From positions 1 to 64,000 of the forward strand of contig JAVKOQ010000205.1 in the NCBI GenBank assembly GCA_031835245.1: DNA of 64,000 nucleotides, in the 5' to 3' direction. Numbering within the stretch: the stretch's first letter is position 1; each line of letters opens with the position of its first letter. Below the pieces are notes generated by a model. That model had not been told where the DNA came from. It saw nothing but the letters and a program-made list of their open reading frames with translations, and did not search any database. Shown here piece after piece: positions 12,030-20,456 of this stretch. This DNA is from Balamuthia mandrillaris (lineage: Eukaryota; Discosea; Longamoebia; Balamuthiidae). A program made the translations under genes and the position numbers.

Positions 12030-12815
12030 GCAAAAAAGAAAGTTTCGCTGTGTTTTTTCCTGCTGTTTCGACAAGAGAGCAGTGTTGACGCAATGTCATT
12101 TCTCTGCTCTCTTCGTCTTCTCCTCTTCTATCTTCCTCCTCTGCTTCTCCCTCTTCTTCTTGGTTCATATGTCTGACCTTTCTCTTCTCAAAAAACTATC
12201 AACAACGTTTTATAACAATAAACAACAACCGAACAATAACATTCAACTTGAACTGCTTCCTTTACTTTTGCAGCTACTCACACTGCTGCCGCTACTGCTG
12301 CTTCCTCCCGCGCTTTCGCTTTCTTCCTCCTCTCCTCCTGCTTCTCGTCTCTGTTTCTCCTTTTCCCGTCGGCTCCTCTCTCTTTCTCCCTCTTCTCTCT
12401 TCAGCTCGGCCGCCTCCCTCAACGCTTCCTGTCGTTGCAACCACCGCTTCTCCCACGTTCTCGCCCTCAACACCGCTCTTTGTTTGCTCAGCCCGCTGGC
12501 CTTTCGCCATGCTTCCCATTCTTCCATCTCACTTGTTCCTCCGCTTTCTTTGTTGTTGTTTGATGATGAAGAAGAAGAAGAAGAAGAAGAGGGAGAGGGA
12601 GAAGAGTTTTCTTCGGTAGGAGAAACGATCAAAGCATAGCTTTCCAGTTGAGCAGCGCCTTGCTTCATTTTGTTGAAGAGACGGAGGGTGGAGGTGCCAA
12701 AGGGAGGGGTGGCGTCTCCTTCGGCTTGCCCCGTCACAGTTTTGCCTCTGCGACGGTCGACAGCATCGCTGCCTTTCCGTCGGCGAAAGGAAAACTCGCG
12801 ACTGAGAAACTCCAT
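12025..12815 (-). CDS. highly charged hypothetical protein, two exons
   Basis: Predicted 234 aa from complement of 12282-12815 and 12025-12195. The donor is GTGAGT after residue 178, and the acceptor (GATAG) restores an open frame of 57 codons to a TAG at 12025. Residues 1-45 are Arg-rich (a possible nuclear signal, FRRRKG). A Ser/Asn run lies at about 75-88. Residues about 100-165 form a probable charged single alpha-helix or coiled coil rich in Arg/Glu (for example RTWEKRWLQRQEALREAAEL). The second exon is again Glu/Arg-rich. No enzyme motif is visible and I recognise no family. If the intron is not used, the protein would end 12 residues later at 12243. Confidence 0.5.
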
Positions 12816-13179
12816 CTTTGTGGTGTGCCGTTTTGTTGTCGGTGAGCGATTCGTTTTCGTTTATTTTTTTTTGTTAGACAACCTAAATCCTAAAAGTTAA
12901 ACAGCAGTTGAAGGGATGAGTCTTGCTCGGGTTATTTGAACAACAGAAGAAGAAGCAAAGGAGAGTTGTTTTTGGTTGTTGCTGTCACTTCTTTCTTTTC
13001 TCTCTCTGCCGTTACCTGTTGTTGTTTGTTTGCGGAGGATAAAACACCGTTGGTAATGCGTTTATAGCGACGGCGTATAATTGGCCCCGAATGTGTTAAT
13101 TAAATGAATAAACATTTTTTTCTACTTATGGGACTTTTTATCGTTTGGTTGGTTTGAAACGAACTGGGTTCGAATTCTC
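12816..13179. other. intergenic between two minus-strand genes
   Basis: About 360 bp, AT-rich, holding the 5' flank of the charged-protein gene and the 3' flank of the ZPR1-sirtuin gene. Nothing else was recognised. Confidence 0.5.
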
Positions 13180-14547
13180 TCATGAGCAAAGACGCTCCAT
13201 GACCTTTTGCATGACCTCCCCGCATCTGTCCTCCACTTTCACGGCTGCCCATGGGTCCAACTTGGTCTCTCCCACGTTCACTATGGCCAGCTTGGCCCCT
13301 GCCTTCATGGCTGCCGTTGGAATGGTGTTGGCGGGAGCCACCAACAAGCCGGTGCCCATCACCAGAACCAGGTCAGCATCCTGCGCTGCCTCTCTCGCTC
13401 CTTGCAACACGTCGTCGTCCAGCTTGGCTCCAAAGGCCACCACACCAGGAAGGATTACTCCCCCACAGGCATCACAATGAGGGTCCTCGCCAGCTCTCAC
13501 TGTGTCCTCCACAGCCTTCAAAGGCAAAACAGTTCTGCAGGTTTGGCATTTTGCTGTTTGGTTGTTCCCATGTAACTCGAACAACAACTCCTTGGAGGGA
13601 AGAAGAGGATGGTCGGGAGGGTTGTGAAGGCCATCGATGTTCTGAGTGATGACCGCCCGAAGCTTGCCCTGCTCGGCCAATCGAGCGAAGATGAGGTGGG
13701 CAGGGTTGGGCTTGGCAGTGGCTACCCGGTCGTTGAGCTCGAGATGAAGCTGCCAGTAAGCCTTGCGGGCTTCCTCCGATTGCAGCAACTTTGATAGTTG
13801 AAAAAGATCTGGATCGTAACGCGACCAAATGGGAGTCATCGCATCTTCTTGTTCTTCTTGTTCAGCTTCGAGTTCTTTTTGTTGTTCGGTTTGGGTGGAG
13901 GAGGAGGAAGAAGAAGGAGCAGGAAGAACGTTGCGAAAGGCGGGAATGCCAGATTCAGTGCTAATACCAGCGCCGGTGAAGCCAACAACCTTTTTGGAGG
14001 AAGCGATGAGAGAGACGAGAGCGTCGATGGTGTCGGCTTGCTCATCGGGTGGGTCAGGCAACACGCCCAGCTCTTCGTCCTCCTCCCAAGAGCGAGCGAA
14101 CCGATGCACCTGAGCAAACTCCCCATCCTCTTCTTTCCCTTCTCCAGACCGGGTGCCAACGAAAGAGATACCCAGGGGGTCTCGTATCTTGAGAGTGAAG
14201 CTCTCCTCTCCCGTCAACATGCGTTGAATGCGCTCCGAGAGCTTGCTGGCCTCCTCAAAGCGTTGCATCATCCGAAGCGAGCCCTCCACCTTGTGCCGCA
14301 CCTCGGCCAACATGTCGTGGAGGGAGCAGAGGCGAGCGGTGCCAGGGGGTTGCTCCATGTCCAACTCCTCCAGAAAGAGGGTGGCCCCGTCGGACTTGAA
14401 GAGGAGGCGCTGCAGGTCGGCGGAGGAGGAGACGCGAGCCTGGAGCTCCACGCCATCCGCAGGGAGAGCGCCGCAGGCGATCAGTTCCTCCGTGTCAAAG
14501 TATTCGGGAGGGACCAGAAAGTCCGAAGAGGAGTCGAAGCCTTGCAT
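13180..14547 (-). CDS. ZPR1-like domain fused to sirtuin (SIR2) deacylase
   Basis: Single exon, 455 aa. Residues about 30-165 match the beta-barrel/helical-hairpin half of ZPR1: KSDGATLFLEELDMEQPPG, then LHDMLAEV, FTLKIRDPLGISFV, then RSWEEDEELGV, corresponding to ZPR1's ELDxEIPP, FTLxxDDPxGNSF and E/QNEELGL. The ZPR1 zinc finger is missing. Residues about 172-455 are a complete SIR2 domain: GAGISTESGIP at 192-202, TQNIDGLH at 301-308, catalytic His326 in ELHGN, zinc cysteines 334/337 and 358/361, GTG at 398-400 and IVN at 422-424. The expected reaction is NAD-dependent removal of lysine acyl groups. A Ser/Glu-rich insert (209-236) extends the loop after the nucleotide-binding motif. Neither family normally carries the other. 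The two parts share one uninterrupted frame, so this is not a splicing artefact. Confidence 0.88.
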   Translation of the reverse strand: MQGFDSSSDFLVPPEYFDTEELIACGALPADGVELQARVSSSADLQRLLFKSDGATLFLEELDMEQPPGTARLCSLHDMLAEVRHKVEGSLRMMQRFEEASKLSERIQRMLTGEESFTLKIRDPLGISFVGTRSGEGKEEDGEFAQVHRFARSWEEDEELGVLPDPPDEQADTIDALVSLIASSKKVVGFTGAGISTESGIPAFRNVLPAPSSSSSSTQTEQQKELEAEQEEQEDAMTPIWSRYDPDLFQLSKLLQSEEARKAYWQLHLELNDRVATAKPNPAHLIFARLAEQGKLRAVITQNIDGLHNPPDHPLLPSKELLFELHGNNQTAKCQTCRTVLPLKAVEDTVRAGEDPHCDACGGVILPGVVAFGAKLDDDVLQGAREAAQDADLVLVMGTGLLVAPANTIPTAAMKAGAKLAIVNVGETKLDPWAAVKVEDRCGEVMQKVMERLCS

Positions 14548-15183
14548 TCTTTTTATGTGTATGTGTGTGTGTTGATTTTGCGGTCGTTACAACAACATAG
14601 CGCCAACGAAAGAGGCGACTAGCAAACACACCGAGGACACCCGCCGGTGTTCTCCTTTCTTTTTGGTGAAAAGGCGAGAAGCAAGAGGTTACGAGAAAAT
14701 AACACGAATGCCACCATTTTTGTTTTAAAATGCCGAACCCAAAAATAGCGAGTCCTCCCCATCCACTCATGCCTTGCTAGAGAACCCAGCACAGAGAGCC
14801 ACAATCATAATTTTTTTTCTTAAAAAAAAAAGACTTTCTGCGCAGCACCACCCACGCCAGAGAGAGCATTCCCCAGGCTTCCTCCTCGCCCAGCTGGCCC
14901 TCGTGCCGTCGGCCTTTTTTCTCTCTCTGCGCGCTTTACAGGGAGTCGGTGGGATGGACGCCGGTTCGACTCTACCCCCACCGGCGCTATTTTTGTTGCG
15001 AGGATTTTGTCTTTTTCGGCCGACTTCCAATAAATAAATTCAACAAAAAAGAAAAAAAAAATAAATTGGCGAAAAGAAAAAGAATAAAGAAGGCTTGTGC
15101 GTGCTTGCTTGGTGTGTGTGCCTTGCTGTGGCTTTGAGGTGGTTCCATCTGTTGGTATTATTATTGCCCTTCCCTATGCTTCT

Positions 15184-15232
<49 letters not shown>

Positions 15233-15322
15233 AATGGACCTGTTTTTTTTTTAAAACAAAAGGTGTAACACACACCACACAAAAAAAAAGTAGTAGATGC
15301 AAAATCAAAAAACAGCAACACA
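14548..15322. repeat. divergent promoter region with (CTTT)n
   Basis: 775 bp between divergently transcribed genes (ZPR1-sirtuin leftward, F-box/RCC1 rightward). Contains a (CTTT)n array at about 15184-15231 and A/T runs. The stretch 14840-15000 is GC-richer but has no convincing frame. No TATA box that I would defend. Confidence 0.6.
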
Positions 15323-16516
15323 ATGGAGTGCACCTCAATCCTTCCGCCAGAAGTTTGGCAGATCGTGCTATCGAACCTTCCCAAAGCGCACCTGTTGGCC
15401 TACGTTCGTCTCGTCTGCACCTTGTTCAACGATCTCGTTCTCGAACTGAGTAAGTTGAACTTTTATTTTTGTAATTTGATGTCTGATGTTGATTTGTTGT
15501 TACACTTTTTTGAAAAATATTTCATCACTTCCAAGATGTTGTGCTGATGACCTTTTTTTTAAAAATAACGCAGCGAAAGTACAAGTGTTGTCTTTGGGAG
15601 AGAGTGCGTTGGGCTTCAAAGGGAAGGACATGTTGGTGCCTCAAAGGGTGGCCGCTTTCAACTCCACCCCCTACATTCGCCAGGTGGCCTCTGGCTGGTT
15701 CCATTCCTTCATCCTCACGCAGGAGGGCAGGCTCTGGACCTTTGGCAAGGTGAGATACTGCATGGGCTTTGCGGACTCCATTGGCACGACGCTGCGAGCG
15801 CCGGCCTTGGTGAAGTCGCTGGATGGCATTCGCATACGGCAGGTGGCTGCTGGTCAATACCACACGTTAGCTTTGGCTGGTATATATACTCTTTTGTTCT
15901 GGCTTTTCGTTCCTTGTTTCTTTTCCTCGTTTCGCTTTGTTCTCCTTTTGCTTTGTTCTCAATCTATAATGCTCACTCTTTGATTCCATTGATGAGCAGA
16001 GAATGGAGAGGTGTATTCTTTTGGCAACATGAAGAACGGTTTGGGCCATCCAGACTCTGACAGAAAAGCCTATACGTTACCAACTCGTATTGAGGCTCTC
16101 GCTGGCGTAAGGGCCGTTCAAGTCGCTGCTGGAGTACGGCACAGTCTCGTACTAAGTGGTACTATACGATCGTTCTTCTTTTTTTTCTCTTCATGTTTGT
16201 CTTTATCTTTTCCTTTCTGCTTGGTTCTTTGTTCTCTGCCGATTCTTCTTTTTTCTGTGTTCTTTCGTTCTCTCTTTCTCTCTCTGTTTATCCTCTCGTT
16301 CTCTCTCTCGCTTCTCAGTTTTACTCGGTGCACTTACGTTCAACAACCAATAGATACAGGACAAGTATATGGATTTGGAAGAGGAGAGCAGGGATGCCCT
16401 GGCCATGGGCATACCAACTATGTCACTCTTCCCCAAATTGTGTTTGCGTTAAAAGATATCAAGGTGGTTAGAATTGCTTGTGGAGGATTTCACAACGTGG
16501 TTCTAACAGGTACGCT

Positions 16517-16553
<37 letters not shown>

Positions 16554-17522
16554 CTTTCTTTGAGCTCACGTTTTATATCGCAAAACAGACAATGGAGAAG
16601 TTTGGACGTGGGGATGGTGCGTGCTTATTTTATGGCATTAGTTGTCATATTAATACTCACTTTTTTCCTTCTCTTATTGTGTTAAGGGGTCATCATGGGG
16701 CTTTGGGCCACGGCGATTCCACACAACAAAATTCGCCTATGAAGGTGGAGGCTTTGGCTGATGAAAAAGTGTACAGAATATTCACAGGCAGACACCAAAC
16801 CTTTGTTATTAATGGTTCGTTTTTTGTCTCGATCATTTCTCTCATCCTGCTTCTGCGCTTTTTTCTTCTCTGATTCTTTGATTCTGCGCTTTCTCGTTCT
16901 CTCGTTCTGCGCTTCCTCATTCTTGCGTTTACACTTTCAGAGGCGGGTCATGCATTGGCATTTGGGTGTGGAGTGGAGGCGCGTTTGGGGTTGGGTGATT
17001 CAGCGAGCAGATATTTGCCCTGCCCTGTCACCGCTCTCTATCACGAATTTGTCGTGAAAGTAACGTCCGCAGAATATCATACTTTATTTCTAACAAGTAA
17101 GGCTTCTTTTTTTCTTTTCTTGTTGCCTTGTTGTTTCGTTCTTTCTTTCTTGTCATTTCGTTCTTTCTGTTTCTTTTGTTTGTTTGTTTTGTTTTTTTGA
17201 GCGTTAACTTAAACGAACATCATCCAAGGAGGCGGAAAAGTTTATTCTTGCGGCAATGAAGAAGCAGAGAAACAAGTGGGGCGACTGGGCCAGGCCAACC
17301 TGCCTGTGCTTCGTCCACAGGTGATACCGTACCTGGAGAATCACAAAATAGTGGACATCTCAGCTGGTCGTAACTTTAGCCTTTTTCTTGCCGGTTTGCT
17401 TCTCTCTCTCTCTCTCTCTCTTGTTATTTGTTTGTGCTAATCAGCCCTGTTTTTTTTCCTCCTGTTCGCTAAAACCAGGATCTTGTTTACCAGACTTTGA
17501 TAACCCCTTTTCTACGAGCTGA
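15323..17522 (+). CDS. F-box protein with RCC1 repeats
   Basis: About 422 aa in nine exons: 15323-15449, 15574-15879, 16000-16158, 16354-16509, 16589-16616, 16687-16814, 16941-17096, 17229-17393, 17479-17522. Exon 1 encodes an F-box-like segment (LPPEVWQIVLSNLPKAHLLA, then VRLVCTLFNDL), which would dock to SKP1 in an SCF ubiquitin ligase. The rest is a seven-bladed RCC1 propeller. Repeats carry the usual pattern of VAAGxxHxLxL followed by G.VYxFG and GxLGxG (VYSFGNMKNGLGH, VWTWGWGHHGALGHGD). Most exon boundaries fall between blades. Substrate recognition or GEF activity of the propeller cannot be told. Introns hold (CT)n runs (16519-16551, 17401-17421). Confidence 0.85.
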
Positions 17523-18063
17523 TAACAACATTCATTCTCTTTTGTTTTTCTTTTTTGCTTTTTCTTCGCGTAATCCTGCGGCCGAACGGATACCACCATC
17601 TCCCTGTTAGACCTCAGCAATTGTGCAACGCTGGCCCAGCTTCCGAAGTGCCAAAAGAAGCTGGTGGTGCTTCTCTTTGTGGTGGTGGTGCACCTTGCAG
17701 TAGGGCTCCTCCTCGTTGTGGTCTCCTCCTCTCCTGCTCCTCTTCGCAGTGGTTGTGTTCTTCTTTGTGGTGCTCCTCTTCGCGGTGGTGCTCCTACGTG
17801 TGGTTGCTCCCCATTGTGTGAAGCACCACCACCGTGAGCATACAAAAAGGCAAATAAGATTCTGGTGTTGAAAAACCGAAGAAACAGATGGACTATGAAG
17901 AAAGGAGAGAACCCACTGTGAGGACGGAAACCAACTGTGTTCAACACTAAGCTTGTGTCAACTCTTTAAAAAACATAACGGATTTTTTAATTATGGAAAA
18001 ATGATACTAATATAGCCAGAGTGTTAACACACCAAGCGAGGGGAACAGGCAAATGTTGCTGGC
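17523..18063. other. convergent spacer with ambiguous frames
   Basis: Between the RCC1 and Kelch genes. At 17580-17835 there is a GC-richer patch of imperfect GGTGGTGCTCCTCTT-like units, open on both strands. The plus strand reads a hydrophobic stretch (KKLVVLLFVVVVHLAVG) ending at 17837; the minus strand is open over 17441-17947. Neither has a supported start or homology. I see no defensible gene. Confidence 0.4.
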
Positions 18064-19406
18064 CTAGTTGTCGAAGCCTATGGAAAGAGGAACAAAAATA
18101 TTGAAAGGATCGTAGGTCCACACGTCGTTGTTGTACTCTTGTTCGCTATTGCTGCATTTAATGCCTCCGTAACCTCCCGTCATATAGACCTTGAAGCCTA
18201 CTTGTGTGAATTTGGCCCTCTTGACAACTGGTCCTTCGGCATAGAAGGGCAAGTATCCGTCGCGCCATTCGTCGTCTCTCAGGTCGTACAGCATTGTGGT
18301 CGGGACCAACAAATCCAAATGGGAGCAGCTCCCGTAGTCGCCGCCATGGAAATGCCACTGGTTACCCACAATGATGCTGGCGTAGTGTAGTCTGCGTCTG
18401 GCCAGCGCTTGGACAGGGACACGTTCGTGCCAGCTGCTGTTGCCAAAGTCGTATTCCCACATATCTTGCTTGTACGCCAAGTAGCCGATGGAATCGTCCC
18501 AGGCTTCCCCGCCGAACAGCATCAAGCTGTTCCCCCATACCTTCAATTCTGGCAAGGACCTCACAGGTGGTTTAATTCCGTTTGTCGTCGCCATCACGCG
18601 CCAGCTGTTGTTGGACGGCGTGTACTCCCAGAGGTCGTTTGAGCCATATCCTCCGAACAGATACAGTTTGCCTTGTCTTTGGACAAGAGCGGGGCCTTGG
18701 GCTGGGACTGGATAAGTCTCGGAACCGCCCTCCTTTGTCAAGTTGGTCCACGTGTTGGTGAGTGTGTCGAAGGAATAGAAATCTCCAAATGGGTTGACAG
18801 GGTCGAAGCCTTGACCTCCATAAACATACAGGGTGGAGCCAACAGCAGACATTGCAAACCAGGCTCTGGCGGGAACAACAAATAATGGAACACAAAAAAC
18901 TATAAGCAAACAGAAGACGAGAGGTGGGAGGTTGAAATGTAAAGGCTCACCTGCCCGGAGGCACTGGTCCAGTCGTTGTAGGGACACTCCATTGGTTTGT
19001 TATGGTATCAAAAACTCTGAAAGCGGAATCCAGTTCAGCAATATGTTCCAAAGACTAAATTAGGTTGTCAGAAAAAAAAAAAAAGCACAAACCGCAAGTC
19101 GTTGGGCATGCTCGTCCACGCTTCGGGCCAATCGAGCGTCCTATTCTCGGTGAGTCCTCCAAATACGTAAATTTTCCACATCACCGCCACGGCTTCATGA
19201 GCTCCAATATTAAGTACAGGGTTGGCATTTGTCTGGACAGAGAAACAAGAGTTTAGGAATAACTCCGAACCTGTCGTAGACCAAAGCAAGAATCTACCAA
19301 AGCATGAAAAAGGAAAACGTACAGTTAATTTTTCCCACGGTGACTGCCAGGCCAAGGAGGAAGAGATGCACATAGCAATACAGAAAAGGGCCAAAAAGGA
19401 GGCCAT
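18064..19406 (-). CDS. secreted Kelch-repeat protein
   Basis: 363 aa in four exons (complement): 19323-19406, 19093-19232, 18951-19016, 18064-18865. Residues 1-19 are a signal peptide (MASFLALFCIAMCISSSLA). The remainder is a Kelch propeller: repeats show YVFGG, YVYGGQG, YLFGGYG, MLFGGEAWDD, HFHGGDYG and YMTGGYGG, each followed by the conserved W/Y-bearing strand (TNTWTNL, NNSWRVM, NSSWHERV). A secreted or lumenal beta-propeller is likely to bind sugar or protein partners. There is no transmembrane segment or GPI signal. A TATA-like sequence lies about 60 bp upstream of the start. Confidence 0.85.
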
Positions 19407-19465
19407 TGTAGAAATGTTTGCGGAAAGGGTGTTTTTGTAGTGTAGTGTAGAGTCGGACTTGTAGT

Positions 19466-19475
19466 ATTTTTATAA
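19466..19475 (-). promoter_or_regulatory. TATA-like box of the Kelch gene
   Basis: On the minus strand the sequence reads TTATAAAAATAC about 60-70 bp upstream of the ATG at 19406. Spacing and composition fit a TATA element. Inference from sequence only. Confidence 0.4.
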
Positions 19476-19604
19476 AATAATTGTTGTTGTATTTATAGGC
19501 TAGCTGAAAGGCAGACCGCTTTTTTCTTAACTCCGGTCGAGGGTTACATTGGCAATTTTATTTTTCGGGTTCACATATCGCGAACAAACTGGGCAGGTTA
19601 CCGC

Positions 19605-19712
19605 GTAACAGTTGGTAACTCCCAATAACAGACCCCACCCGCTACCAAACATTACCTCGTAACAGTTGGTAACTCCCAATAACAGACCCAGCAACCAAAT
19701 ATTACCGTTGTT
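19605..19712 (+). repeat. 54-bp tandem duplication, two copies
   Basis: GTAACAGTTGGTAACTCCCA begins at 19605 and again at 19659, with the flanking ATAACAGACCC also repeated. The copies are near-identical for about 32 bp, then diverge. It lies upstream of the Kelch gene. Confidence 0.8.
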
Positions 19713-20297
19713 GTAAAATAAGAACGGGAATGATGGCGGAGACAAAGTAAGTACGAGACCCGAACTTAATTTACTAAAAGTGAAGAGTACAACTCAGTAC
19801 AAGTGATAGTAAAGTATCTTGTGTTTTGTTGTAAGTTTTCCCAACAGGAAAAAGAAGAAGAAGCAAGGAGAGGCAGTATTTTAGTTAGAAGAAAGATCCA
19901 TAAAAGAGCAAAGCATAAAACAGAAGACAGAGAAAAGGAAACATCAAGAAAGGAGAAGGGAAGATGAGAGGTTTCTTCAGGTCGACGGCAGGAAGGAGAA
20001 GTCAGCAGAAAGAAAAGAAGAGCTACTATGTTGGAGTTTTCCAAAATGTGAAAAACGTTTTTCTTGTCTTCTAGCCACAGGTAATGGTCTCTCTTGTCCT
20101 CGCTCCTGTCTGTCGACAGCTAAGATCCTTTCCCGTTTTGATCTGATCAAGATTTTATTTTTTTAACTTTAATGCTATGATCTGTTACCGAACTTTCAAA
20201 CAACCAATCAAAAATCAAAACAAAGGGTTAAACTTACCATGTCTCATAGGCAGAGATCTTTCACGTCGACAAAAATTCTTTGCTCTGCCACTTGGAC

Positions 20298-20384
20298 GGA
20301 TCCACTTTCTAACGACGTGAATCTAGATCAACAAAAAAGGAAAAAGTGCGAGTGGTTCACTAGCACCTCTCACGTCGTTAGAAA
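20298..20384. repeat. inverted repeat and shared 14-bp motif
   Basis: TTTCTAACGACGTGA (20306-20320) is followed 49 bp later by its exact reverse complement (20370-20384), able to form a hairpin. The first arm overlaps GGATCCACTTTCTA (20298-20311), which occurs again in the same orientation at 23703-23716, on the far side of the transposase-like gene. Confidence 0.75.
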
Positions 20385-20456
20385 CTAGAGCCAAATTTTT
20401 CCCCGAAAATATTTACAAAACAAAAAAACCAAAAAAGAAAAAAAAAAGGAAAAAAA

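Larger units (their letters stand above)
19407..20456. other. intergenic region with tandem and inverted repeats
   Basis: About 1 kb. At 19605-19710 two copies of a 54-bp unit occur, sharing GTAACAGTTGGTAACTCCCA. At 20306-20384 there is a perfect 15-bp inverted repeat. A 14-bp motif at 20298-20311 recurs at 23703-23716. No coding frame looks real, and the region is AT-rich. Confidence 0.6.

Noticed and set aside
17441-17947. 168-codon minus-strand frame between RCC1 and Kelch genes
   Set aside because: Overlaps the terminal exon of the RCC1 gene and consists of Arg/Thr-rich repeats; no homology or splice support.
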